From assembly GCA_937960785.1 (NCBI GenBank), contig CALGOZ010000152.1:1-28084 (forward strand): a DNA stretch of 28,084 bases. The letters run 5' to 3'. The position numbers and the translations under genes were made by a program. Of the stretch, positions 14,274 to 21,838 are shown one piece after another (within the stretch, counting starts at the first letter, position 1; the number at the start of each line of letters is the position of its first letter). The stretch is from an uncultured Pseudogracilibacillus sp. GTDB taxonomy: Bacteria; Bacillota; Bacilli; Bacillales; Amphibacillaceae. The notes below the pieces were generated by a model. That model was not told where the DNA came from. It ran no database searches and worked only from the letters and a program-made list of their open reading frames with translations.

Positions 14274-15664
14274 TGCGCTCTTTATATGGTAAGTTTTTAA
14301 TTTTTACTGTTTTGACGATGGTCGGAAGTGCTATAATCGCCTTTTTAATCGTGAACACGCTATATCATCAATTTTTGAAAAGCGATAACGATGCCAAAAA
14401 CATGACTATTGTACAAGAAATTACAAGCTATATAGAAGACCATCCACAACTTGATCTAGACCACTTCTTAACAATGCAAGCTGAGGTTGGTTATAAACTG
14501 TTGCTTGCTTATAAAGAACATGATGAAGTTATATTAGAAATGTACGGAGAACCTTTTAGGGAATTCAATTTAGATACTGAAACAATCGAGAGCGTATTAA
14601 AAGGAAACGACTATCACGGTATGCGTGATTTGCCGAAAGAAACCTTCGTAACCGGCTTTTTTGCTGATGAGTTAGCTAATAGTGTAGCCACTTCATTTAA
14701 AGTTGACAATCAAACGTATGCATTATTTTTACGTCCGAATATTAAATTACTTTTTACTGAAGTACATTTTTTGCTTGGTGGATTATTATTTGGCATGGGA
14801 GTACTTAGTATAATCGCGATGCTATTCATTGCTCACAGACTAATTATCCCTTTGCAACAATTAACAAAAGCGACAAAAAACATCAGTGCGGGAGAGTATT
14901 TTATCGACTTGCCGATTAAAAGCAGAGATGAAATCGGTCAACTAGCTGAAGCTTTTAAAAAAATGACCGACGAACTCCAAAGGGCAGAACGTAGGCAGAA
15001 ACAATTTATTACCGATGTATCCCATGATCTGCAAACACCGCTTCAACAAATGAAAGGATATGCGAGATTACTGAAGGAAAGTGAACTTTCAAAGAAAGAA
15101 AAAGAACGTTACCTTTCTATTATCGAAAAAGAAGCAGAACGTCTCTCTACGCTATCACGACAGCTACTTACACTTACCTTTCTCGATATTTCTCGTGACA
15201 CCCTACAAAGATCATCCTTTCGGCTCGATGAGCAATTAAAGCGAATAATCGAACGATTCCATTGGCAAACTGAGCAAAAAGTGCAAACAATCATTGCCAA
15301 ATTGCCAGAGGTCACTATCGAAGGTAACGAGGCTTTCTATGAACAATTGTGGGAAAATCTCCTATCAAACGCAATAAAATATGCACCAAAGGAATCATAT
15401 ATTTACATCACCATTACTGAACAAGACGATATCGTTAACTGCTCGATTAAAGATGAAGGAGAAGGAATCTCTCCCGAAGTGTTACCACGTGTTTTCGACC
15501 GCTTTTATCGTGAAGATGCATCGCGACATAAAGGGATTAAAGGAACAGGCCTTGGCTTAGCTATTGCCAAGCAAATCGTCGATTTACATGATGGAACAAT
15601 AGAAATCATAAGTGAAGTAGGTAAAGGTACAGAAGTCATCGTTTCATTACCGAAAGAGAAATAA
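14273..15664 (+). CDS. Sensor histidine kinase, cognate of the upstream regulator
   Basis: A 463-residue membrane kinase that should autophosphorylate and pass phosphate to the upstream regulator. TM1 is at about residues 8-30. An extracytoplasmic sensor of about 130 residues follows without a domain I recognise, then TM2 at about 166-187 and a HAMP domain at 188-240. HisKA has the phosphorylated H251 in ITDVSHDLQTPLQQMKGY. The ATP lid is complete: N-box ENLLSNAIKYAP (361-372), G1 KDEGEGIS (393-400), F-box RVFDRFYRED and G2 GTGLGLA (424-430). The start is a GTG that overlaps the regulator's TAG, with GGAGGTCAGG upstream. The HDLQTP form of the H-box is the same as in a common Bacillus kinase subgroup. 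Confidence 0.95.
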   Translation: MRSLYGKFLIFTVLTMVGSAIIAFLIVNTLYHQFLKSDNDAKNMTIVQEITSYIEDHPQLDLDHFLTMQAEVGYKLLLAYKEHDEVILEMYGEPFREFNLDTETIESVLKGNDYHGMRDLPKETFVTGFFADELANSVATSFKVDNQTYALFLRPNIKLLFTEVHFLLGGLLFGMGVLSIIAMLFIAHRLIIPLQQLTKATKNISAGEYFIDLPIKSRDEIGQLAEAFKKMTDELQRAERRQKQFITDVSHDLQTPLQQMKGYARLLKESELSKKEKERYLSIIEKEAERLSTLSRQLLTLTFLDISRDTLQRSSFRLDEQLKRIIERFHWQTEQKVQTIIAKLPEVTIEGNEAFYEQLWENLLSNAIKYAPKESYIYITITEQDDIVNCSIKDEGEGISPEVLPRVFDRFYREDASRHKGIKGTGLGLAIAKQIVDLHDGTIEIISEVGKGTEVIVSLPKEK

Positions 15665-15669
15665 GTTTG

Positions 15670-15726
15670 TTATCTTTTATTCATCTTCCGTTCATCTTTG
15701 TTCCTTACAATAAGCTTGTATAAAAT
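15670..15726 (+). promoter_or_regulatory. Promoter with three 11-bp direct repeats
   Basis: Three consecutive 11-base units run from 15670 to 15702: TTATCTTTTAT, TCATCTTCCGT and TCATCTTTGTT, sharing TYATCTT. A -10 (TATAAA at 15719-15724) follows, and the last unit covers the -35 position. OmpR-type regulators bind such 11-bp half-site arrays, so this fits activation of the small membrane protein gene by the upstream response regulator. Confidence 0.5.
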
Positions 15727-15741
15727 AAAGGAGGAAGATGT

Positions 15742-16131
15742 ATGGAAACGATTTGGAGCACTCGTCTTGTTCGTTTTTCAGCAATTTTTGGTTTAATCGG
15801 AGCTATTTTAGGGGCTCATATGGCCGGTGCTGGTTCCCTAGCCTTTCGTCCTGTCCACGCTCACGTATTAGTCGTCGGCTGGCTATCATTATTTGCTTGG
15901 GGCGTTTATTATAAAGCATTTAAAGTCAAATCTTCTACTCTTGTTACCCTTCAAGGTTGGACTGGGATTATTGGTGCTACAGGACTATCGGTCGGATTAT
16001 GGCTTCAATATTTACAACCACTTGGAGATATAAAGGCTCTTAACTTGGCCGTTTATATCGGTGGCGGAGTTATTTTACTCCTTAGTTTTGTTTTATTTTT
16101 AATCGTTACATTCCAACAGAACAAAGAATAA
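15742..16131 (+). CDS. Four-TM membrane protein, heme-copper-oxidase-like
   Basis: A 129-residue integral membrane protein with four predicted spans (about 12-32, 38-58, 68-90 and 101-123). Residues 37-48 read PVHAHVLVVGWL and resemble the heme-ligand helix of cytochrome oxidase/NorB subunit I (HAHxxxxGW). H26, H39 and H41 are candidate ligands. At 129 residues it is only about a quarter of subunit I and has no complete set of ligands, so it is not an oxidase on its own. Short proteins like this are annotated as hypothetical or oxidase-like in bacilli. The ATG has AAAGGAGGAAG upstream. It directly follows the two-component genes with a promoter carrying 11-bp repeats, and a strong terminator follows. 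Confidence 0.75.
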   Translation: METIWSTRLVRFSAIFGLIGAILGAHMAGAGSLAFRPVHAHVLVVGWLSLFAWGVYYKAFKVKSSTLVTLQGWTGIIGATGLSVGLWLQYLQPLGDIKALNLAVYIGGGVILLLSFVLFLIVTFQQNKE

Positions 16132-16162
16132 GTTGGAATCTTCTCGAACAACTAATAAACAG

Positions 16163-16219
16163 GTGGCCTGACTTAAACGTAATCGTATGTAAATTACGTT
16201 TAAGTCGGGCCACTTTTTT
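16163..16219 (+). terminator. Strong Rho-independent terminator
   Basis: GTGGCC-T-GACTTAAACGTAAT from 16163 pairs with ATTACGTTTAAGTC-G-GGCCAC up to 16213, a stem of about 21 pairs with one T-G wobble, followed by TTTTTT. It ends the two-component/membrane protein unit and separates it from the acetyltransferase. Confidence 0.9.
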
Positions 16220-16292
16220 ATTTACCAAAGCGTTAAGATACATATTATGATAAGATAAATAAAAATACGAAGATAAGAGTGGAGGTAAGAAG

Positions 16293-16859
16293 TTGTTTTC
16301 TTTACAAATTGATGATGAAGTATCGTTACGCATGTTTACCGAAAGAGACACTGAAGAGCTTTATTTACTAACGATGGAATCTAAGGATCATTTACGAAAA
16401 TGGCTCGGATGGTTAGATGAAGTGCGCTCTCTTGAACATACACTTCAATATATACGACGTTCCTTCGATACATTTACAACGCTAGGAGGATTTCCGACAA
16501 CCTTTGCAATTATTTATCGGGGAGAAATTGCCGGAACGATTAGCTTTAACCATATAAGCGAGGTACATCGAAACGGCTCAATCGGCTATTGGATAGGTAA
16601 GCGTTTTGAAGGCAAGGGAATAATGTCTCGCGCTTTTGAAGCAGTAGTTAATTACGGGTTTGAAACCTTACGACTAAATCGAATTGAAGTACGGGTTGCC
16701 ACTGAAAATATCCGAAGTCGGGCAATTCCGGAACGATTCGGATTTACAAAAGAAGGAGTACTACAACAAGTGGAAAAGCTTTACGATACATATGTCGATC
16801 ACGTTGTATATCGAATGTTGCATGCAGAGTGGAAAGCTCGACAAAGAAGTGGAATCTAG
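16293..16859 (+). CDS. GNAT N-acetyltransferase, RimJ/RimL-like
   Basis: A 188-residue acetyl-CoA-dependent acetyltransferase of the RimJ/RimL group, similar in layout to Bacillus YdaF. The N-terminus LRMFTERDTEELYLLTMES and the following KWLGWLDEV fit the group. The acetyl-CoA loop is KRFEGKGIMSRA (about 108-119), followed by RIEVRVATENIRSRAIPERFGF and the C-terminal GVLQQVEKLYD...DHVVYRML. Such enzymes acetylate ribosomal protein N-termini, antibiotics or small amines; the substrate here is unknown. The start is a TTG with GGAGGTAAG upstream. It lies between two terminators and is probably transcribed alone. Confidence 0.9.
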   Translation: MFSLQIDDEVSLRMFTERDTEELYLLTMESKDHLRKWLGWLDEVRSLEHTLQYIRRSFDTFTTLGGFPTTFAIIYRGEIAGTISFNHISEVHRNGSIGYWIGKRFEGKGIMSRAFEAVVNYGFETLRLNRIEVRVATENIRSRAIPERFGFTKEGVLQQVEKLYDTYVDHVVYRMLHAEWKARQRSGI

Positions 16860-16916
16860 TTAACACTACCACTACGTCTGAAAATACAAGTTATATATTG
16901 ACTGAATATTCTCAAT

Positions 16917-16958
16917 GAAAAGCCCCTAAAGAAGACAATGTTAGTCTAACTTTAGGGG
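16917..16958 (-). terminator. Terminator of the squalene/phytoene synthase gene
   Basis: CCCCTAAAG (16923-16931) pairs with CTTTAGGGG (about 16950-16958), with an inner AGAC/GTCT helix, and the minus strand continues into CTTTTC. It begins just past the stop of the minus-strand gene at 16981; it may also end the acetyltransferase message. Confidence 0.65.
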
Positions 16959-16980
16959 ATATCGCCGTTTACCTTTTGGC

Positions 16981-17808
16981 TTATACTTTTGTTTTTATTT
17001 CTGCTACGACTTCTTCAACTTCTTGACGACTCATCTTCTCTTTCCCATCTTCCATTACTTGCAATGTCCGCTTCGCTAAAGCTAATGGAATTTTACAAAA
17101 GAGGGTAATAGTACGAGCAGATATTTGTTCCATATATTGATCAGCTAGTTCTAAGTTCCTCCAAGCATAGTCGAATACATCTTTACGAGTCCAACCTTCC
17201 GGAATAAATCGAACACCCCGTTCTACGAAGTCTTCATCCTGGTTACGCAAAATATTTACAGCCTGCAAACCACGCCCGAATCCAACTGCTAAATCGTAAT
17301 CCGTCTCCGTTCCATCGTACCATTTCCAAATATCCGAAAGCATTACACCAACGAGACCAGCGACATAATACGTATAATCATCTAAGTCTTCTTTTGTTTT
17401 TATTACCCAATTTTTCTTCGCCCAGTCCGCCATTCCACCGGCCATTTCAGCAGTCGACTCTTTCACTTTGCAAACAATCTCTTCAGGACAAACTTTAATC
17501 CAATCAGCTAAACGTAAGGTCACTTCAGGTAGGTCTGCTTCATAAGGTGCAACAAGTTGTTTATAAGCATCTTCTGAAAAGTCTTCTACTAACAATAGCT
17601 TTTGTGTTTCTCTTAGAAGACTTTCGATTGTTTCATTTGGTAATTCTTCATGGTCTTCAATTTCATCAATCGCCCGCATACATAAATAAGCTGACCCGAC
17701 TGTTAATCGTAGTTCCCTCTTTAACAATGTAATCGGTATATAAAATGTTCGACTTGTCTCTTTCAATACACGCATTGCATCTTTCTCTAGTTGTTTTCGT
17801 TCCGTCAA
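16981..17808 (-). CDS. Squalene/phytoene synthase family protein
   Basis: A 275-residue all-helical prenyl transferase-like protein of the trans-isoprenyl diphosphate synthase, head-to-head type. The first Asp-rich motif is RAIDEIED with D48 and D52. The second is NILRNQDEDFVERGVRF (185-201), where the usual DxxED reads N189-Q-D-E-D, so its first aspartate is replaced by asparagine. The family makes squalene or phytoene, or (like B. subtilis YisP) hydrolyses farnesyl diphosphate to farnesol; the substitution leaves open which applies. The start is a TTG with AGGAGG eight bases upstream. It stands alone between terminators; no desaturase, cyclase or other carotenoid/hopanoid gene is in the window. 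Confidence 0.85.
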   Translation of the reverse strand: MTERKQLEKDAMRVLKETSRTFYIPITLLKRELRLTVGSAYLCMRAIDEIEDHEELPNETIESLLRETQKLLLVEDFSEDAYKQLVAPYEADLPEVTLRLADWIKVCPEEIVCKVKESTAEMAGGMADWAKKNWVIKTKEDLDDYTYYVAGLVGVMLSDIWKWYDGTETDYDLAVGFGRGLQAVNILRNQDEDFVERGVRFIPEGWTRKDVFDYAWRNLELADQYMEQISARTITLFCKIPLALAKRTLQVMEDGKEKMSRQEVEEVVAEIKTKV

Positions 17809-18209
17809 GTTCAGTTCCTCCTTTTACCTTAACCTTTAGTATAACAAAGAACGATTTCCTTTTGTTAATTAAGGACCTTTCTTAAAACAATTGTAGAAAT
17901 TCCGTTCTTCCTGCGTTTAAGCAATCATTTCTTTAGTTCTTCTGTATTTTTCCCTTTTTTGTGGTAAACTAGTAATAAAATAATATACATTCTTTACTAT
18001 CTTATAATGTAAAAGAAACAGAAATAACACTTTAAGCCAACCAAAAGAATTGAGTCCATTTAATTAGACAATTAATATTTAGTAGGACATATCAGTCAAA
18101 CTTTACAATTTTTATAGATATAATGATTTAATACTTTAATGAATCTTCATTCATTTTCATTCACTTTTCTGTTATAATGGAAATTACAAGAAAAAGGGGG
18201 AATATTACG
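17809..18209. other. Divergent intergenic region, 401 bp
   Basis: No gene is supported. It lies between the divergent squalene/phytoene synthase gene and the chemoreceptor gene and is A+T rich. TATAAT occurs at 18003-18008, 18119-18124 and 18173-18178; only the last has an extended -10 and sits at the right distance for the chemoreceptor start. The short TTCATT repeat near 18146-18162 overlaps its -35 region. Confidence 0.6.
18170..18178 (+). promoter_or_regulatory. Extended -10 promoter of the chemoreceptor gene
   Basis: TGTTATAAT is an extended -10 with no good -35 (TTCATT at 17-base spacing). The start codon at 18210 lies about 30 bases below. It shows the ATG at 18177 to be part of the promoter, not a start. 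Confidence 0.6.
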
Positions 18210-19682
18210 ATGGCTGAAACAGACGAACTCGCACTAAAAGACGTCAAGAGAAAAAACTTCGTTATGTTCATTGCTTTTACAATCGGGATTATCGGTGCAT
18301 TAGCTGTTACTATTATTAAAGGGGACTATATCCGAGTACCTATATACGCAATTGGTCTACTTTTACTTGTATCCGGTTACATTATCGATCACTATTTTGC
18401 TAAAAAGCATTTTTGGTTCCCTTATTATATGGTGATACTTGGAAATATCATTATGATCATATACGTCCTTATATTTAACGGCGGATTACAGACGATAGGG
18501 ATCGTGTTCTTCTTACTATTTTTAGCGACAGGACATTTTTTTACATCGGTTTTTGTGATCGGTTACATCCTTGGAACTATTACACTCGTATTAGTTCGAC
18601 TATATCCGGAACCGGTGCAAGCAGCTGCGATTGAGCATGAATTTATTTCCGTCCTTGCCGCTTTTCTTTTAAGTGGAATCGTTTCTTATATCGTGATTCG
18701 TCTAAACCAAAACCAATTTAAGCAATTGCGTAAATTCGTTGAAGAAAGCAACCGCAATGCAGCAGAAAAAGAAAAAGAACGTGCTACCTTGGCGATGCAT
18801 GTCGATAATTTGAACAAGGAAATTATCGATGTCAATACCCGTCTCCAAAACAATATCCAAGTACAAGAAGAGCTTACGACAGTTATTGGTGAAATTGCGA
18901 CAGGAAGTACAGACCAAAGCGATCGAATTATCGATATTAACGAACAGGCTGGACTTACGGTCGAACAAATGAAACAAATGACGAACGAGCTTACCCAACT
19001 AACGGAAAACTTCGCCCAATCCCACGAAGCAACAACCCGGGGAAATGAATTATCGATTACCCTTGAGGAAAACATGGTTCAGTTATTAGATAATATCGAA
19101 CATTTAAGTGAAACCTTTCTTACTTTATCACAAAATATCGATGCAATGAGTAACTTTTTAGATGATATCGTCGATATTAGTGAGCAGACGAATTTACTTG
19201 CTTTAAACGCCTCGATTGAAGCAGCACGAGCAGGGGAAGCTGGACAAGGATTTTCTGTTGTTGCCAATGAGATACGAAACTTGGCAGAAACGACGAACAA
19301 TATTGTCGACCAAATTACAGTAAACTTAAACGAAGTAAACGTAACGAACCGAACCGCCCTTGAAGAAATGAAAACGAACGTCGAAAATGTGACAAACAAT
19401 TTAAAGGAAACACGGGAAGTGAGTGGGGCCTTTCATAATATTACCGACTATATGGAGGTGTTACGAGAAAGGTTTACGTTATTTGAAAGCTATGCTTCTG
19501 ACGTCGATCAAAGTGCAGCAATTATTCAAGAACGAACGACAGAACTTTCAGCAATTATCGAGCAGTCCTCTGCTGGATTACAAGAAATGAACGCTTCCGT
19601 TGAAAACTTACAAAAAGAAAATGAACAAATCGGCGAAAGAATGGAAAATATTGAACAAATCGCATCAAGTATCCAACGCTAA
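18210..19682 (+). CDS. Methyl-accepting chemotaxis protein, six-TM, no HAMP
   Basis: A 490-residue chemoreceptor-like signal transducer. The N-terminal 170 residues form about six membrane spans with only short loops, so sensing is likely within the membrane rather than by an outer domain. A coiled-coil linker (about 180-225) leads without a HAMP domain into the signalling domain. Its hairpin tip is ALNASIEAARAGEAGQGFSV followed by VANEIRNLAETT, which should bind CheW and CheA. Glutamine/glutamate pairs suitable for methylation occur around it. I start it at ATG 18210 because GGGGG lies ten bases upstream; the in-frame ATG at 18177 lies in the promoter. It is a single-gene unit ended by a terminator. 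The stimulus cannot be read from sequence. Confidence 0.92.
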   Translation: MAETDELALKDVKRKNFVMFIAFTIGIIGALAVTIIKGDYIRVPIYAIGLLLLVSGYIIDHYFAKKHFWFPYYMVILGNIIMIIYVLIFNGGLQTIGIVFFLLFLATGHFFTSVFVIGYILGTITLVLVRLYPEPVQAAAIEHEFISVLAAFLLSGIVSYIVIRLNQNQFKQLRKFVEESNRNAAEKEKERATLAMHVDNLNKEIIDVNTRLQNNIQVQEELTTVIGEIATGSTDQSDRIIDINEQAGLTVEQMKQMTNELTQLTENFAQSHEATTRGNELSITLEENMVQLLDNIEHLSETFLTLSQNIDAMSNFLDDIVDISEQTNLLALNASIEAARAGEAGQGFSVVANEIRNLAETTNNIVDQITVNLNEVNVTNRTALEEMKTNVENVTNNLKETREVSGAFHNITDYMEVLRERFTLFESYASDVDQSAAIIQERTTELSAIIEQSSAGLQEMNASVENLQKENEQIGERMENIEQIASSIQR

Positions 19683-19689
19683 TACTTTT

Positions 19690-19728
19690 ACAAAAAACAC
19701 GGGCTACAAAATGCGCCGTGTTTTTTGT
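19690..19728. terminator. Bidirectional terminator after the chemoreceptor gene
   Basis: ACAAAAAACACGG (19690-19702) pairs with CCGTGTTTTTTGT (19716-19728), a 13-bp stem with a 13-base loop and A/T runs at its ends. It starts eight bases beyond the stop codon. Confidence 0.85.
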
Positions 19729-19775
19729 TGCTATTAGACCAGGTAAGCATCCCTTGTCGTATGCAATCATATATT

Positions 19776-19784
19776 TGTTAAAAT
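19776..19784 (+). promoter_or_regulatory. Putative promoter of the amidohydrolase gene
   Basis: TGTTAAAAT gives an extended -10 (TAAAAT at 19779-19784); TTGTCG at 19754-19759 is a loose -35 with a 19-base spacer. The ribosome binding site AAGGAGGAG follows about 30 bases below. Confidence 0.4.
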
Positions 19785-19827
19785 AGAGTTATAAGCAGGT
19801 CGTTCGTTTTAAAGGAGGAGATTGTCA

Positions 19828-21069
19828 TTGTTAGATGTATTACGTAAAAGTAAGGAAGTAAACGACTACGTTATCCAAGTCCGACGTCACTTGCACGAAA
19901 ATCCTGAACTAAGTATGGAAGAGTTTAAAACGATAGAATTTGTAACTGAGCAATTAACTTCGATGAATATTCCCTATGAAACTGTCGCAAACGGTGGAAT
20001 TATCGGTAAAATTGAAGGAGCTAAACAAGGGAAAACTTTAATTTTGCGTGCTGATCTTGATGGACTACCGATGCAAGAGGCAACGACGAATTTAACAAAA
20101 GAAAAGGTCGTCGTCTCAAAAGTAGACGGAATTGCCCACACTTGTGGTCACGATGCCCATACAGCTATGTTGCTCGGTGCTAGTAAGATTCTTGCTAAAC
20201 ATCGGGATTCTCTTACTGGCACGGTCCTCGTCGTCTTTGAACAAGGAGAAGAAATCGGTGGTGGAATCATAAACTTAATGAATCGACTAATCGAAATCGG
20301 AGCTGACGGAGTCTGGGGAATCCATCTGAAAAATGATTTGCCCTCAGGGAAAATATCCGTCGAAGCTGGACCTCGTATGAGTGCACCCCTACCTTTTGAA
20401 GTGGAAATTACTGGTACAGGAGGGCACGGTTCCCGACCAGATTTAGCTCACTCACCAATCGATTGTTTCGTCGAGTTGCATACGAAAATTAATACGATGC
20501 GAATGCTACGATTAAATCCTCATCAACCTTTAACCTTTTCCGTCGGTACAGTACAAGCAGGCGATGCGGCAAATGTCATACCTGAAACATTAACTTTCGC
20601 CGGTACCTTTCGCTTCCTGCATATCGAGCAAGGAAAACAAGTAGAGCAACAATTTAAACAACTGCTCCAAGATGTATGTCGAGCCCATAAATGTACGTAC
20701 AAATTTATTAAAGAACCAGTAGCAAAAGAGCTGTTCGTTTATAATCACGATCAATGTGCTCAAATCGCTACGAAAGCTGTCGAAAAAGCATTAGGTAAAG
20801 AGGCTCTCGCTACCCTTCCGGCTTGGATGGCTTCAGAACCGTTCGCCTTTTACCAAGCGTTCTTCCCAGGCGTCTTTGCTTTTTTAGGTATTCAAAATAA
20901 AGCAAAAGGGACTGGGGCAGACCATCATAACGTCCACTTCGATGTCGATGAAGACGTGCTACACCTCGGTGTCGCAGCAACATTACAATACACCTTTGAC
21001 TTTTTAAAGGCAAGCGAGCCCCTTTCCTTTAAAAGGAAATACGATCATGTAGAAGCATTGATGATTTAA
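19828..21069 (+). CDS. M20D-family amidohydrolase/aminoacylase
   Basis: A 413-residue metalloenzyme of the M20D group (HipO, IAA-amino-acid hydrolase and N-acyl-aminoacylase relatives) that removes an acyl group from an N-acylated amino acid. It shows RRHLHENPEL near the N-terminus, LRADLDGLPMQEAT, the metal-binding IAHTCGHDAHTAMLLGAS with its cysteine, FEQGEEIGGG, the dimerisation insert from GTGGHGS, and the final metal histidine in GADHHNVHFDVDEDVL. I choose TTG 19828 over the in-frame TTG 19822 because AGGAGG lies nine bases above the former but only three above the latter. It has its own promoter and no operon partner. The substrate is unknown; the family is clear. Confidence 0.92.
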   Translation: MLDVLRKSKEVNDYVIQVRRHLHENPELSMEEFKTIEFVTEQLTSMNIPYETVANGGIIGKIEGAKQGKTLILRADLDGLPMQEATTNLTKEKVVVSKVDGIAHTCGHDAHTAMLLGASKILAKHRDSLTGTVLVVFEQGEEIGGGIINLMNRLIEIGADGVWGIHLKNDLPSGKISVEAGPRMSAPLPFEVEITGTGGHGSRPDLAHSPIDCFVELHTKINTMRMLRLNPHQPLTFSVGTVQAGDAANVIPETLTFAGTFRFLHIEQGKQVEQQFKQLLQDVCRAHKCTYKFIKEPVAKELFVYNHDQCAQIATKAVEKALGKEALATLPAWMASEPFAFYQAFFPGVFAFLGIQNKAKGTGADHHNVHFDVDEDVLHLGVAATLQYTFDFLKASEPLSFKRKYDHVEALMI

Positions 21070-21110
21070 TTTTATTTAGTTCGTGTTTCATAGTAGGAAC
21101 CCTCGAGGTA

Positions 21111-21154
21111 ATGCACCTTAAAGTTAAAGGTAACAAGTTAACTTTAAGGTGCAT
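21111..21154. repeat. 17-bp perfect hairpin between convergent genes
   Basis: ATGCACCTTAAAGTTAA (21111-21127) and TTAACTTTAAGGTGCAT (21138-21154) are a perfect 17-bp inverted repeat with a 10-base loop. Neither strand has a T run after it. It lies 42 bases after the amidohydrolase stop and six bases after the last gene of the opposite operon, so it may still end both transcripts. Confidence 0.7.
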
Positions 21155-21160
21155 CCACTT

Positions 21161-21838
21161 CTAACGTCGAATGAGATCAAACTGGGTCGCATCAGCTATA
21201 ATTGCAGTTTCTTTCGGCACTTCGATTACAATACCTATTTCACCAATTGAAAAATCAAGAAACGTAGGCCCCTCATCCGTTTCAGTAAACTGTTGTAAAA
21301 TTGCATCATGTCGAATAGATTGGAACTCATACTCAACAGGCTCACCAGTAATTCTAGCAACAACTTCACTATCTTTAACTTCGATTGTTGGAAGTTGGAT
21401 ATGGTCAGAAAAATCATAGCCATTTAGTATAGACGGTGTTTCATAATAGGTAACCTGGGCTACTTCGTCTTCACGATCCACCTCTGTTACAATAACAGGG
21501 ATAAACGATTCCAATCTATACCCTTCGTATATCGCCTGTAATCGTAATGTATTTTCTTCAATTGGTACTTCCCATGATTCCACTTTATATTCTTCTAGTG
21601 ACTCCATATACTTATACTCATACATTGATTCAAATAGTGAAGGAGGTTGTTCTATTTTTTCCTTGGACGTTATTTCGTCCGGTTGTACAACAAAAAATAT
21701 AAGTGACATAAGAAATAAAACAGAAATATAAATTCCAATGATTCCTTTACGCAATTGTGGTCGCAATACTCTGTGTAAATTTTTCCGTAACCAAATGATA
21801 AAAGTTAACACAAGTAGGACTAATATAATTGTACTCAT
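21161..21838 (-). CDS. Two-TM protein, last gene of the YtrA-type ABC operon
   Basis: A 225-residue protein that I do not recognise. Two membrane spans lie at about residues 4-19 and 33-51, with basic residues between, and the remaining 170 residues, rich in E, Y and beta-prone stretches, should face outside. Its ATG overlaps the permease's stop (ATGA), so it is translationally coupled to the ABC transporter genes and probably works with them as an accessory protein. There is no lipobox, no cysteine-rich motif and no catalytic signature. Some YtrA-type ABC operons in Firmicutes also end with an extra membrane or lipoprotein gene, which fits this position. A long hairpin follows its stop. Confidence 0.72.
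   Translation of the reverse strand: MSTIILVLLVLTFIIWLRKNLHRVLRPQLRKGIIGIYISVLFLMSLIFFVVQPDEITSKEKIEQPPSLFESMYEYKYMESLEEYKVESWEVPIEENTLRLQAIYEGYRLESFIPVIVTEVDREDEVAQVTYYETPSILNGYDFSDHIQLPTIEVKDSEVVARITGEPVEYEFQSIRHDAILQQFTETDEGPTFLDFSIGEIGIVIEVPKETAIIADATQFDLIRR

Noticed and set aside
18177..18209. In-frame ATG as an earlier start of the chemoreceptor gene
   Set aside because: The codon overlaps the -10 sequence TATAAT at 18173-18178, so it cannot be in the mRNA of that promoter.
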